A stretch of 64,000 nt of DNA. Source: Nodosilinea sp. FACHB-141. GTDB taxonomy: Bacteria; Cyanobacteriota; Cyanobacteriia; Phormidesmidales; Phormidesmidaceae. Position numbers and translations under genes: made by a program. The notes beneath the pieces are model-generated. The model was not told the DNA's origin and made no database searches. It worked only from the letters and a program-made list of their open reading frames with translations. Below, in pieces: positions 34,567 through 43,864 of this stretch. Every line of letters begins with the position of its first letter. The first letter of the stretch is position 1. Location: assembly GCF_014696135.1 (NCBI RefSeq), contig NZ_JACJPP010000022.1, positions 124,001 to 188,000 of the forward strand, in the 5' to 3' direction.

Positions 34567-34839
34567 AGATAGCTAGAGTCCATGCCAAATCCGATCACAT
34601 AATCCCGATTCCTCAAAAGGCCAAGCTGTAGGGGCGTAGCCGTAGCCGAGCTAGAGGTATGGTATTCGCCCTGTTCAATCAGCCAGGGGTTAACCAAGAA
34701 GGGTTTGGTATCAGAGCGGTCTGGCTCTCCCTCAAGGGAGGAGTTTCTGTCGCCCGGAAGACCCCATCTCTCTAAGAAATTCGTTACGATTATTTACATT
34801 GGCGATTTTTGTCCAACAACTAATTTATCTGCTGGTTGT

Positions 34840-35898
34840 ATGCCTGACACCATCACAAAACTGGCCTACCAAGCCTTGCAACAGGGCAAAAGCTACTTTG
34901 GGCTAGCCCACAAAGCCGTTAGTACCCAAGTTATGCAAACGGTTAGTCCACCCAAAGACCTTCAAACCACGCCCCTAGATATAAAGTCTCTTCAACTGCT
35001 ACAGCAGCGCATGGGTGACTTGCTAGAGCGCGATTGGCAAGATACAGAAGCTGGGGTTTATCCCAAAGAGCTGCTGTTTGATAATCCTTGGGATGACTTC
35101 TTCCGATTTTATCCTCTTGTTTGCCTCGACTTACCCCAAATTTGGGAGCGGCTGAACAAGCGTGATCATCACCGGTTTTCTGACGATATCGACACAGCTG
35201 GGTATCCCAAATACTACCTGCAAAACTTTCACCACCAGACCGACGGCTATCTGAGCGACATGTCGGCCAATTTGTACGACCTCCAGGTCGAGATCCTCTT
35301 CAACGGCACCGCTGACCCCATGCGCCGCCGCATTCTGGCTCCTTTGAAGCAGGGCCTAGCAGCGGCTGGCGTTGAGGACGGGGCTAAGGTTTTAGATGTC
35401 GCCTGTGGCACGGGGCGCACCCTTGGCATGATTCGCGATGCCCTGCCCAAAACGTCGCTCTACGGCGTTGACCTGTCGCCCACCTACTTGCGCAAGGCTA
35501 ACGAGAATCTGCTGGCCAAGCCCGGATTGTTGCCGCAGCTCGTGCAGGCCAACGGTGAAAGCTTGCCGTTTGTAGATAACTACTTCGATGGCGTGGTGAG
35601 TGTTTTCTTGTTCCACGAATTACCGGCAGTAGCGCGGCAGAATGTGATTAACGAAATGTATCGGGTGGTGAAACCTGGCGGTACTGTGGTGCTGTGCGAC
35701 TCGATTCAGCGGCTTGACTCTCCTGAGTTTGAGGCGGCAATGGAGAACTTCCCAGCGATGTTCCATGAGCCCTACTACCGGCACTACACTACCGATGACC
35801 TCAACCTGCGCTTAACTGATGTAGGATTTGAATCGGTCAGTAACCAGGTGCACTTTATGAGCAAGTACTGGGTATGCCGCAAGCCAGCGGCGGTCTAG
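34840..35898 (+). CDS. Class I SAM-dependent methyltransferase
   Basis: A 352-residue protein. The C-terminal half is a Rossmann methyltransferase with SAM motif I KVLDVACGTGRTLGMI (about 185-200), YGVDLSPTYLRKA (motif II) and VSVFLFHEL. The N-terminal 170 residues are a helical extension (MPDTITKLAYQALQQGKSYF and beyond) that I cannot assign; it resembles cyanobacterial proteins annotated as UbiE/COQ5-like. The substrate is unknown. ATG 34840 follows 135 bases of less plausible upstream frame. A terminator hairpin closely follows the stop. Confidence 0.82.
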   Translation: MPDTITKLAYQALQQGKSYFGLAHKAVSTQVMQTVSPPKDLQTTPLDIKSLQLLQQRMGDLLERDWQDTEAGVYPKELLFDNPWDDFFRFYPLVCLDLPQIWERLNKRDHHRFSDDIDTAGYPKYYLQNFHHQTDGYLSDMSANLYDLQVEILFNGTADPMRRRILAPLKQGLAAAGVEDGAKVLDVACGTGRTLGMIRDALPKTSLYGVDLSPTYLRKANENLLAKPGLLPQLVQANGESLPFVDNYFDGVVSVFLFHELPAVARQNVINEMYRVVKPGGTVVLCDSIQRLDSPEFEAAMENFPAMFHEPYYRHYTTDDLNLRLTDVGFESVSNQVHFMSKYWVCRKPAAV

Positions 35899-35936
35899 CA
35901 TAGCTTAAGAACTGAGTAAGCGTGTTAATGCTTTAG

Positions 35937-35962
35937 GCCCTCGATTATTTGAGGGCTTTTTT
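35937..35962 (+). terminator. Intrinsic terminator overlapping a convergent gene end
   Basis: GCCCTC (35937-35942) and GAGGGC (35951-35956) form a stem with loop GATTATTT, followed by six T (35957-35962). It terminates the plus-strand methyltransferase gene. The T tract and half the stem lie inside the last codons of the minus-strand methyltransferase gene. Confidence 0.85.
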
Positions 35963-36439
35963 GTTGGGAATGCGCCACAGATAAAGCACCGAATCTTCTT
36001 CGGAGGGGTGTAAGTGCAGAGTGCGGTGGGGGGCCCAGTCGCCCATGTCGAACATGTGGGTGACGATGCGGCTGCCAGGTTGCAGTTGGGCCTGAAGCCG
36101 AGGCCGCAGGCGCAGATTGAGGTGAGGCAGTAGATAGATAAAGACCACGGTAGCGTCGCGCAAATCGGTTTCGAATAGGTTTTCTTGCCGAAAGGCGAGG
36201 CGATCGCCTACTCCCTCTTGTTCAGCCTTAGCTTGTGCCTGCTGCAGCAAGGCCGCATCCACATCCACCCCAACCCCCTGAACGCCATAGTCTACAGCTG
36301 CCCGAATGAGCAGCCGCCCATCGCCACAGCCCAGGTCGTAGACCACATCGCTGGGGCTGAGCTCGGCCAGCTTGAGCATGGCCACCATGGCATCGCTGGG
36401 GGTGGGTATAAAGCCGATGTCGGGGCGGGGCGCTGGCAT
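35945..36439 (-). CDS. Small class I methyltransferase
   Basis: A 164-residue SAM-dependent methyltransferase. Motif I is VVYDLGCGDGRLLIRAA (about 34-50), motif II GVGVDVDAALLQQAQAKA, and motif IV-like ATVVFIYLLPHLN. The short form suggests a minimal Rossmann domain, as in proteins annotated as type 12 methyltransferases. Substrate unknown. Its ATG overlaps the pyrE stop by one base (TAATG on the minus strand), so it is translationally coupled to pyrE. Its last codons encode KKALK over the T tract of the opposite-strand terminator. Confidence 0.82.
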   Translation of the reverse strand: MPAPRPDIGFIPTPSDAMVAMLKLAELSPSDVVYDLGCGDGRLLIRAAVDYGVQGVGVDVDAALLQQAQAKAEQEGVGDRLAFRQENLFETDLRDATVVFIYLLPHLNLRLRPRLQAQLQPGSRIVTHMFDMGDWAPHRTLHLHPSEEDSVLYLWRIPNKKALK

Positions 36440-37083
36440 TAGGCCGCGTTAACGGTAGCCCAATGGGCCTGAATATCTTTGATAGTGAATAGCGCCTGGA
36501 AGGGTAGATTGTGGCTTTGATACAGCTCGGCACCGCCCTGCTGGCGATCGACTAGGGCAAGAATTTGGTTGACCTGGTACCCAGCAGCCTGGAGACGATC
36601 GACGGCTTTAAGAGCTGATTGGCCAGTAGTGACGACGTCTTCAAGCACGGTGACAGAACTGCCGGAGGGTAGCTCAAGCCCCTCAATATAGGCGCGGGTG
36701 CCGTGGCCCTTAGCCTCTTTACGAATGATCAGAGGGAAGAGGGTGCGTTGGCCCTTGGGAGTCGGGCTTTGCCCATCGCCATAGACGCCCACCAGACTCA
36801 CTGCCGTAACCAAGGGGTCGGCGCCCAGGGTGAGCCCGGCCACCGCTACGGTCTCTGGCGGTACGAGGTCTAGCAGGAGGCGACCAACCATCAGTGCCCC
36901 CTGAGGATGCAGCGTCACCAGCTTGCCGTTAATGTAATAGGTACTGCGCTGACCTGAACTGAGCACAAAGTCACCCTCTTGGTAGGCACCCCGGCAAAAC
37001 AGGTCGAGCAGGGGCGATCGCAGCTCATCGGTCTTGAGACTGAGGAGGGTAGCAGCGGGCGCATCAATCAAAAGCTGATCCAT
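36439..37083 (-). CDS. pyrE: Orotate phosphoribosyltransferase
   Basis: Joins orotate to PRPP to give orotidine 5'-monophosphate in pyrimidine synthesis. The 214-residue protein has FVLSSGQRSTYYINGK (about 38-53), GLTLGADPLVTAVSL, and the PRPP loop VTVLEDVVTTGQSALKAV (about 142-159). Length is normal. ATG 37083 begins MDQLLIDAP. The downstream methyltransferase overlaps it by one base. Confidence 0.96.
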   Translation of the reverse strand: MDQLLIDAPAATLLSLKTDELRSPLLDLFCRGAYQEGDFVLSSGQRSTYYINGKLVTLHPQGALMVGRLLLDLVPPETVAVAGLTLGADPLVTAVSLVGVYGDGQSPTPKGQRTLFPLIIRKEAKGHGTRAYIEGLELPSGSSVTVLEDVVTTGQSALKAVDRLQAAGYQVNQILALVDRQQGGAELYQSHNLPFQALFTIKDIQAHWATVNAA

Positions 37084-37267
37084 GGGTGAGTAATTCCTTT
37101 AAAAATGCTCCGGTTTTTTGCGATCGCGCTATAAAGGACATGCACTGGGTGATCGGTGCGGCTAGGTTTCGCGTGATCGGAGGGCCTTAGGGTTCTAGAT
37201 GTTGCGGGGCTTGGGGTTTGAGCACCACCAGAATCGCATCAATCCAACGAGTTGAGGAGGCTTGGCC

Positions 37268-37666
37268 ATGGGCATTCAATTAAATCATATTTCTGGGCTG
37301 ACGCTGGCGCTGCTAGCCGCTGCCGTTGTCGTGGCTCCGGCAGGGCAGAGTCAAGAAACCCCCCAAACCATTCCCGAGGCCATGGACGAACTGACCACAA
37401 CCTACTCGGGTGATTTCTTCAGAAACCGGGGTCTTACCCGTCAGGCCAAGCGGCTATTTGGCCTTGACTTTCCCGATCGCTCCCTTGACTGGGATGGGAA
37501 CGCCACAGCGGCGGCGGTGAGAGACATTCTGCTGCTGCAGAATACCTCCGATCCCACCATTCGAGTACCTGACCTGGCGAGCCCTTACACTACAACTCTG
37601 CTCACCCAGCCCAGCAGCAGCGTGCCCTACGTCGGGTCTGAGTTTATTTTTGAGGAGGAGTTCTAA
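37268..37666 (+). CDS. Secreted protein of unknown function
   Basis: A 132-residue protein with a signal peptide (about 1-27, LTLALLAAAVVVAPAGQSQ). The mature part has YSGDFFRNRGLTRQAKRLFG and FPDRSLDWDGNATAAAVRDI, which look conserved in character but match no family I can name. AGTTGAGGAGG lies upstream of the start (TTG 37262 or ATG 37268); the spacing favours either. It is probably periplasmic. I have no functional evidence. Confidence 0.7.
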   Translation: MGIQLNHISGLTLALLAAAVVVAPAGQSQETPQTIPEAMDELTTTYSGDFFRNRGLTRQAKRLFGLDFPDRSLDWDGNATAAAVRDILLLQNTSDPTIRVPDLASPYTTTLLTQPSSSVPYVGSEFIFEEEF

Positions 37667-37742
37667 TCGCTGAGCTCGCGCTTCCTCATAGGCAGGTTCA
37701 ACGTCTAACCGCCCCAGAAAGGTACTTTGATAACGAGTGCAA

Positions 37743-37815
37743 TCCAGGGTGCAGGAGTTGAACCTGCCTGACGCGAATTATGAGTTCGCTGCCTAATCCG
37801 CTCGGCCAACCCTGG
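37743..37815 (-). tRNA. tRNA with CAU anticodon, probably Ile2
   Basis: A complete 73-base cloverleaf on the minus strand. Acceptor stem CCAGGGT pairs with ACCCTGG, with discriminator A. The D stem is GCC/GGC. The anticodon stem GCGAA/TTCGC encloses CTCATAA, giving anticodon CAT. The T arm is GCAGG-TTCAACT-CCTGC. CCA is not encoded. The paired C1-G72 excludes initiator tRNA-Met. The AACTCATAATT anticodon arm resembles plastid trnI-CAU, so I favour the isoleucine tRNA with lysidine-modified C34, over elongator Met. Confidence 0.92.
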
Positions 37816-37986
37816 GATTTATGACCTTACCCAATGGTAAAACATGTCCTATTGTAGGGCTTGAGCCCAAAATCAGATCTTAAAATTTGTTTGAAGCTCA
37901 AACCTTATAATCGAGGTACGTCTAAGTCTGGCTCAGGCTGAGCTTTATAAAGTATTTTTGTTCTTAGGTTTTATCCTGCCCCTGCC

Positions 37987-38238
37987 ATGAATCCTGCCGT
38001 AGCGTTTACGTTGATCCTACTCTCGCTGATGATTGGTTCTGGGGTGGTGAGCGCGTCTTGGGGGTTTACCCTCGGGCGACAGGCGTTGACTGGTGTGCGT
38101 CAGCCAGAAACTCGACCGACTAGCGGTTCCCCTGTAGCCCGCGAGGCGGGTGCAGCGAGCCACGGGAATGTGGTTTTAATCAACGAGGCTGAGGTTTTAG
38201 AGCAGGTAAAGGCTCGCGTTAACGGCGGTGGCCAGTAG
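37987..38238 (+). CDS. Small single-helix membrane protein, unknown function
   Basis: An 83-residue protein with an N-terminal hydrophobic helix (about 4-26, VAFTLILLSLMIGSGVVSAS), a low-complexity linker and a conserved-looking tail NVVLINEAEVLEQVKARVNG. I recognise it as a type of small cyanobacterial membrane protein but know no function. It ends 17 bases before the CBS-domain transporter gene on the same strand and probably shares its message. Confidence 0.7.
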   Translation: MNPAVAFTLILLSLMIGSGVVSASWGFTLGRQALTGVRQPETRPTSGSPVAREAGAASHGNVVLINEAEVLEQVKARVNGGGQ

Positions 38239-38255
38239 CGTTTAGGCGCTGGAGC

Positions 38256-39701
38256 ATGGGCGTTTTACCTCATTTATCAACCGTCTTTATTCCTGAGCAG
38301 CTGCCTGCCGCTGCGATCGCGTCTCGCCTGCTAGCGGTATTGCTGCTGATTAGCATCAACGCCTTTTTTGTGGCGGCAGAGTTCTCGATGGTGTCGGTGC
38401 GGCGATCGCGCATCAGCCAGCTGGTCTCCCAAGGGGATTTGCAGGCAAAGACAGTGCAGCAGCTTCAGCGCAGCCTTGACCGCCTGCTGTCGACCACCCA
38501 GCTAGGCATTACCCTATCGAGTCTGGCTCTGGGGTGGGTGGGTGAAAGCACAATGGCTGTCACCCTAGCCTTTTGGATTACTCAAACTCCCCTGAACGCT
38601 GCTCAGAGTGAGGCCCTAGCCCACGCGCTAGCGATTCCGGTAGCCTTTTTTCTGGTTGCCTATCTGCAAATCGTGCTAGGCGAGCTTTGTCCTAAGTCGG
38701 TGGCGATGCTCTACCCCGAGCAGGTAGCCCGGTTTCTAGGCCCTCCTAGCCTTACCATCGCACGGCTGTTCAACCCCTTCATCTGGATCTTGAACCAGTC
38801 GACCCGGCTGCTGCTGCGACTGGTTAATATTCAGTACAGCGACCAGGTAACTTACAGCCGCCTCACTCCCGAAGAGCTTCAGCTAATCATTCGCACCAAG
38901 GCCGAAACCCCCGGCTTAGAGGCCGAAGAGCGCGTCATTCTCAACAATGTGTTTGAGTTTCGCGATGTTACGGCTGGAGAAATTATGGTGCCCCGCACTC
39001 AGATCAATGCTATTCCTCTAGCGGCGACCTTTGGTGAGCTGATCGAGGTGGTAGCTGACACTGAGCATTCTCGCTACCCGGTGATAGGTGACTCCCTAGA
39101 CGACATCCAGGGCATGGTTGAGCTGAAGCAGTTTTTGCAGCCTCTGGCTCACCAGCAGATTAATGGTGACACCCCCATTCGTCCCTGGGTCAAGCCCGCT
39201 CGATTTGTGCCCGAGTACACGCCCCTGCATGAGCTGCTGGCCACGATACAGCGCACTGGCGAGGAGTTGGTTGTGGTAGTCGATGAATTTGGTGGCACTG
39301 CTGGCCTGCTCACCCTGCGTGATTTGACCACTGAAATCATTGGCGAAATCCACGAGCCCGACAGTGAGACTGAGCAGTCTGTGCAGCTGCTCGAAGACCA
39401 GTCCTACCGTATTAAAGCCCATACCGATCTTGAGGAGGTCAACACGTTGCTTGACCTTGCGCTACCCTACTCGGACGACTACCAAACCCTAGGAGGATTT
39501 TTGATCTATCAGATGCAAAAGATTCCCCATGCGGGCGATCGCCTCACGTTTGCCGATCGCGAGTGGGTGGTTTTGTCAACTGATGGCCCCCGGCTTGGGG
39601 ATATTCTGGTGCGATCGCTCGATCTGCCCCCCCCGTCTGGCCGTGGGCCTAACGCTTCAGCAGCGGCGGCCACCGACTCCGATGGCTTTCCCCTCAGCTA
39701 A
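38256..39701 (+). CDS. CNNM/CBS-domain transporter of the hemolysin C family
   Basis: A 481-residue protein with a CNNM/DUF21 membrane domain (about 15-210, three to four helices, AEFSMVSVRRSRISQLV and VLGELCPKSVAM), a CBS pair (MVPRTQINAIPLAATFGEL and VVVVDEFGGTAGLLTLRDLT) and a C-terminal CorC/HlyC domain (ADREWVVLSTDG). The family includes magnesium and cobalt efflux proteins; the hemolysin name is historical. Thus it probably moves or senses divalent cations at the plasma membrane. It follows the small membrane protein gene by 17 bases. Confidence 0.92.
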   Translation: MGVLPHLSTVFIPEQLPAAAIASRLLAVLLLISINAFFVAAEFSMVSVRRSRISQLVSQGDLQAKTVQQLQRSLDRLLSTTQLGITLSSLALGWVGESTMAVTLAFWITQTPLNAAQSEALAHALAIPVAFFLVAYLQIVLGELCPKSVAMLYPEQVARFLGPPSLTIARLFNPFIWILNQSTRLLLRLVNIQYSDQVTYSRLTPEELQLIIRTKAETPGLEAEERVILNNVFEFRDVTAGEIMVPRTQINAIPLAATFGELIEVVADTEHSRYPVIGDSLDDIQGMVELKQFLQPLAHQQINGDTPIRPWVKPARFVPEYTPLHELLATIQRTGEELVVVVDEFGGTAGLLTLRDLTTEIIGEIHEPDSETEQSVQLLEDQSYRIKAHTDLEEVNTLLDLALPYSDDYQTLGGFLIYQMQKIPHAGDRLTFADREWVVLSTDGPRLGDILVRSLDLPPPSGRGPNASAAAATDSDGFPLS

Positions 39702-39984
39702 CCTCACCTAGACAGCTCAAGAACTGCCACAGCTTGCTGAGCACCCCAGCTCAGTCTCGGTAAGGTGAAATGGAACAGCGAGAAAACCAAGAAATGGTCT
39801 GCTAGACCGCGATCGCGCTATAAATCTGTGGCTCTCTCTTAAAGAATGTCGCTATTCTTTACAGTGTGAAGCATTGTGATAATATCTGAGTAATTTTACC
39901 TGGCCGTCTCAGTTCTCCACTCGCTCTGACGTTCGCACTATATCAACTGTCGGCGTATCTTTGTCTCCTAGAGGAAGGACAGGC

Positions 39985-41061
39985 GTGCAAAATCCCATAT
40001 TGTCATCTGCCTTAGACATGCACCTATCGCGAAATTTGCCCGATCCCATCCGCGTTGGCGTTATCGGTGTAGGTAATATGGGCCAGCACCACACCCGCGT
40101 GCTAAGCCGCTTTAAAGATGTCGAACTGGTGGGTGTGTCTGATGTCAACGTAGAGCGAGGCCTTGACACCGCTGGCAAGTATAGAGTGCGGTTTTTTGAA
40201 GACTACCAAGAGCTGCTCAAGCACGTCGATGCCGTCTGCGTGGCAGTACCCACCCGACTACATCACACCGTGGGCATGGCCTGCTTGCAGGCTGGAGTTC
40301 ATGTCTTAATCGAAAAACCAATCGCCGCCAGCATCGCCGAGGCAGAATCGCTGGTCAACGCGGCCGCGGCCGCCAACTGCATTTTGCAAGTGGGGCACAT
40401 CGAGCGATTTAACCCCGCCTTCCAAGAGCTCCATAAGGTACTCAAAACCGAAGAACTGCTGGCCCTAGAGGCCCGTCGTATGAGCCCTTACTCCCAGCGG
40501 GCCAACGACGTGTCGGTGGTGCTTGACCTCATGATCCACGACATCGATCTGCTGCTAGAGTTGGCTGGTTCTACGGTCTCTACCCTAACCGCCAGCGGCA
40601 GCCGCGCCTCCAATTCCGGTTACCTCGACTACGTCACCGCTACCCTAGGCTTTAGCAACGGCATTGTGGCCACGCTGACCTCTAGCAAGGTCACCCACCG
40701 TAAGATTCGCAGCATTACGGCCCACTGCAAAAACTCCCTGACTGACGCCGATTTTCTCAACAACGAGATTTTGATTCACCGGCAAACCACCGCTGACTGC
40801 TCTACCGACTACGGCCAGGTGCTCTACCGCCAGGATGGCCTGATTGAAAAGGTCTATACCAGCAATATTGAGCCTCTCCATGCCGAGCTGGAGCACTTTG
40901 TAAATTGTGTGCGCGGCGGCGAGAAGCCCTCGGTCGGCGGCGAACAGGCCCTCAAGGCGCTGCGCCTAGCCAGCTTGATTGAGCAGATGGCCCTAGACGG
41001 CAAGCCCTGGCATCATTTTGACCCCACTGCCCTCGGCAAAGAACTGACGGTAGCTGTATAG
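39985..41061 (+). CDS. Gfo/Idh/MocA-family oxidoreductase
   Basis: A 358-residue NAD(P)-dependent oxidoreductase. The Rossmann motif is VGVIGVGNMGQHHTRVL (about 24-40), followed by HVLIEKPIAASIAEAE (about 110) and the C-terminal substrate domain with ILQVGHIERFNPAF and DLMIHDIDLLLEL. Sugar or inositol-type substrates are typical; the exact one is unknown. The GTG at 39985 has GAGGAAGG seven bases upstream, so I prefer it to ATG 40018 or TTG 39961. It may relate to surface-glycan sugar metabolism, but no glycosyltransferase is adjacent. Confidence 0.88.
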   Translation: MQNPILSSALDMHLSRNLPDPIRVGVIGVGNMGQHHTRVLSRFKDVELVGVSDVNVERGLDTAGKYRVRFFEDYQELLKHVDAVCVAVPTRLHHTVGMACLQAGVHVLIEKPIAASIAEAESLVNAAAAANCILQVGHIERFNPAFQELHKVLKTEELLALEARRMSPYSQRANDVSVVLDLMIHDIDLLLELAGSTVSTLTASGSRASNSGYLDYVTATLGFSNGIVATLTSSKVTHRKIRSITAHCKNSLTDADFLNNEILIHRQTTADCSTDYGQVLYRQDGLIEKVYTSNIEPLHAELEHFVNCVRGGEKPSVGGEQALKALRLASLIEQMALDGKPWHHFDPTALGKELTVAV

Positions 41062-41078
41062 GTTCTATCGTGATTCAA

Positions 41079-41654
41079 CTAAGGCACTACTTTAATGGGA
41101 GTGCCCACCTTGACATGACTGTATAGGGTGTGGATGTCGGCTTCGAGCATGCGGACGCAGCCGTGGGAAACGGCCTCGCCGATCAGGGTTTCCTGGTTCG
41201 TGCCGTGGATGCCGATGTGATACTGCCCCTCCACCAAAAAGCCAATCCACCGCGAGCCTAGAGGATTGCTAGGGCCGGGGCCAATGGCTTCTTTTGTAAT
41301 CGGGTGCTGCCACACCGGGTCGGTGCGCATGTCGCGAATCGCAAATTCGCCCGCTGGGGTTTCCCACTCGTCTTTACCAATAGCTACCGGAAACTCGCTC
41401 CGCACTTCGTCGTTTTGATAGAGGATGAGCCGCCGCCGACTGAGGCTGATGACCACGCGAGTGTTGGCGGTCATGAGGGTGTCTGGGGCCTGGGTAATGA
41501 CGGTGGCGAGTCGCACTAGGCGAGTGCTTGCGAAGGGTTCTTCAAACTGCCAGCGAGAGCTAACCTGGTCTTGCCAGGCACCAGCGGCTAGCAGCCCCGC
41601 TGCGGCGAAGCACAGCACCATGAGGCAGCGATTTAGGGGAGAGGGCGTATCCAT
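41079..41654 (-). CDS. L,D-transpeptidase (YkuD domain)
   Basis: A 191-residue secreted enzyme that makes 3-3 peptidoglycan cross-links or attaches proteins to the wall. A signal anchor (about 10-27) precedes the YkuD domain. The active site is YHIGIHGTNQETLIG followed by AVSHGCVRMLEAD, with catalytic Cys in SHGCVR. The N-terminal strand RVVISLSRRRLILYQND is typical. It is convergent with the oxidoreductase gene. Confidence 0.94.
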   Translation of the reverse strand: MDTPSPLNRCLMVLCFAAAGLLAAGAWQDQVSSRWQFEEPFASTRLVRLATVITQAPDTLMTANTRVVISLSRRRLILYQNDEVRSEFPVAIGKDEWETPAGEFAIRDMRTDPVWQHPITKEAIGPGPSNPLGSRWIGFLVEGQYHIGIHGTNQETLIGEAVSHGCVRMLEADIHTLYSHVKVGTPIKVVP

Positions 41655-41784
41655 CGAAGTTGGTGTAGTCTCCCGGTACTCTTCTTCAGCATACTGCCGT
41701 CTCTTAAGGGCAGAACAGGTCCCAACAAGTGATGCTGGGGGTTGATATGATTAAAGCGCAATCACAAAGTCGGGGTTGAAGACG

Positions 41785-42654
41785 GTGGCCGTAAAACCAG
41801 AGTGGCTACGGGTTAAAGCGCCTCAGTGGGAACGGGTGGGCGAGGTCAAGGCGATTTTGCAAGATCTCGATCTCAACACCGTTTGTGAAGAGGCTTCGTG
41901 CCCCAACATTGGCGAGTGTTTTAAAGCCGGTACAGCCACATTTTTGATTATGGGACCGGCCTGCACCCGCGCCTGCCCCTACTGCGACATTGACTTTGAG
42001 AAAAAGCCCCAGGCCCTCGACCCGACCGAGCCCCTGCGTCTGGCTGAGTCAGTGCGGCGCATGAAACTCAACCATGTGGTGATCACCTCAGTCAACCGCG
42101 ACGATCTGGCCGATGGTGGCGCCAGCCAGTTTGTAGCCTGCATCGAGGCGATCAAGCAAACGACCCCAGACACCACGATTGAGGTGCTGATCCCCGACCT
42201 GTGCGGCAACTGGCAGGCGCTGGAAACGATTTTGGCGTCTCGGCCCCACGTGCTCAACCACAACACCGAGACGGTGCCCCGACTCTACCGGCGGGTGCGG
42301 CCTCAGGGGGACTATGGGCGATCGCTCGAACTACTGCGCCGCAGCCGCGAACTAACCCCCTGGGTCTATACCAAGTCTGGCCTGATGGCGGGTCTAGGCG
42401 AAACCGATGCCGAGGTGCAGCAGGTAATGGATGACCTACGGACTGTGGACTGCGACATTTTGACCCTGGGGCAGTATCTCTCGCCGGGGCCAAAACACCT
42501 GCCCGTGGCGGAGTTTGTTACCCCAACCCAGTTTGATGCTTGGCGACAGGTAGGCGAGACCAAGGGATTTTTGCAGGTGGTATCGTCGCCGTTGACGCGC
42601 AGCTCCTACCACGCTGAAGACGTACAGCGACTAATGGCCCAGAACCCTCGTTAG
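41785..42654 (+). CDS. lipA: Lipoyl synthase
   Basis: Radical-SAM enzyme that inserts sulfur into protein-bound octanoyl groups to make lipoate. The 289-residue product has the auxiliary-cluster motif [12 protein letters not shown] (about 34-45) and the radical SAM motif [11 protein letters not shown] (about 61-71), then [17 protein letters not shown]. The C-terminal [13 protein letters not shown] includes the RSSYHA motif that binds the auxiliary cluster. GTG 41785 ([14 protein letters not shown]) is the family-like start; the TTG at 41776 is an alternative. A second LipA may exist elsewhere, as in many cyanobacteria. Confidence 0.96.
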   Translation: MAVKPEWLRVKAPQWERVGEVKAILQDLDLNTVCEEASCPNIGECFKAGTATFLIMGPACTRACPYCDIDFEKKPQALDPTEPLRLAESVRRMKLNHVVITSVNRDDLADGGASQFVACIEAIKQTTPDTTIEVLIPDLCGNWQALETILASRPHVLNHNTETVPRLYRRVRPQGDYGRSLELLRRSRELTPWVYTKSGLMAGLGETDAEVQQVMDDLRTVDCDILTLGQYLSPGPKHLPVAEFVTPTQFDAWRQVGETKGFLQVVSSPLTRSSYHAEDVQRLMAQNPR

Positions 42655-42814
42655 GCCTGCGATCGCTGCTGAGAATCCTGAATCGGACTGCTTGGCCTAT
42701 AGCCTTAGACCTGGGCATCCTAGGTGAATTGAATGGAACCGCAAATTCTGCGCTGCCGTCAGAGGAATGGCAGGGTTGTCTATCGCCGTTAATCACTCAC
42801 CTCAGGAGATACCC

Positions 42815-43339
42815 ATGCACCCATGGAAACAGGTTTTAGGCACCAGATCGGCGAGCATCGCCCTACTGGCCGCAGTAGGGGCAGGCTTGCTGCCAGTGGC
42901 AATCGTGCTACCGGCGATCGCCCAACGCCCGCCGGTAGCTGTAGCCCAGGCCAATGTAACGATTGCCCAAGAGATTCTGCGCTTGGTCAACGTCGAACGC
43001 CAGCGGGTTAATGCGCCGCCCCTGGTGCTCAATGACAAGCTCACCGCCGCCGCCCAGCGCCATGCTCAAGACATGGCTACCAGCCGCCGCATGAGTCATA
43101 CCGGTTCGGACGGTTCAACTATGCGATCGCGCATTGACGCCACCCAGTACAACTGGTCAACCATCGGCGAAAACGTCGCCATGGGGCAGCCCACCGCCGC
43201 CGCCGTCGTGGCTGCATGGATGAGTAGCCCTGGCCACCGCCAGAATATTCTCAATCCTGCCTTTACTGAGCTGGGGGTAGGCTACGCCACGGGGGCAAAT
43301 CGCCCCTACTGGGCTCAAGTGTTTGCCAGACCGCGCTAG
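42815..43339 (+). CDS. Secreted CAP-domain (SCP-like) protein
   Basis: A 174-residue protein with a signal peptide (about 1-33, ending AIAQRP) and a bacterial CAP domain. Motifs are VNVERQRVNAPPLVLND, HAQDMATSRRMSHTGSDG, IGENVAMGQ, WMSSPGHRQNILNP and PYWAQVFARP. The conserved His and Glu of the CAP cavity are present. Function in bacteria is mostly unknown; some are envelope-linked. CTCAGGAGAT provides a strong ribosome site before ATG 42815. Confidence 0.93.
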   Translation: MHPWKQVLGTRSASIALLAAVGAGLLPVAIVLPAIAQRPPVAVAQANVTIAQEILRLVNVERQRVNAPPLVLNDKLTAAAQRHAQDMATSRRMSHTGSDGSTMRSRIDATQYNWSTIGENVAMGQPTAAAVVAAWMSSPGHRQNILNPAFTELGVGYATGANRPYWAQVFARPR

Positions 43340-43621
43340 GCCTCGCCTCGAGGATTTTGGGGAGCAGGTTAACGCCAGTCTTGGCCAGCGGCAAGGGTGA
43401 GTGTTCTAAGCGCAGTAACATCGCTATAGCTCTGAGTACTCATCCAGCCATGGCCGCTTTTGAACAGGCTCACAATGGTATAACAGGCTACATTGTTGCG
43501 GCATATGAACAAACATTAAGGATGCGTAGCAACTGCTTCGCTCCCTTTTGTCGAGTTGCACTATGTAGTTGGGGTGGTAAGTAGATATTCTCATTGCCAT
43601 CCAATTGTTGGAGGGCTATTC

Positions 43622-43864
43622 ATGACTACCACAGCAGCTAATTCAACCCTGACCCGGCACTACACCTTAGACGACATTCGCGATGAGGCTAGGCAACTTG
43701 TAGACTGCGGTACCCTAGATCGCTGTCAACCCATCTGTGCCCTGTGCGGCTACATTGCAGCACGAGAGTGGCCATTCATTGAGGCTGAGCTGGAGAGTAA
43801 CGACTACGGTCTGCGCGATCGCATCGGCGATCTGATCCCCCACGAAACTTGGAGCAATGACTAG
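43622..43864 (+). CDS. Small conserved protein of unknown function
   Basis: An 80-residue soluble protein starting MTTTAANSTLTRHYTLDD. Two closely spaced cysteine groups (DRCQPICALCGYIA) suggest metal or redox chemistry, without a defined motif. GGAGGGCT lies just upstream of ATG 43622, which argues against the longer frame from 43556. Its stop overlaps the end of the convergent HxlR-type gene by four bases. I cannot name the family. Confidence 0.7.
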   Translation: MTTTAANSTLTRHYTLDDIRDEARQLVDCGTLDRCQPICALCGYIAAREWPFIEAELESNDYGLRDRIGDLIPHETWSND

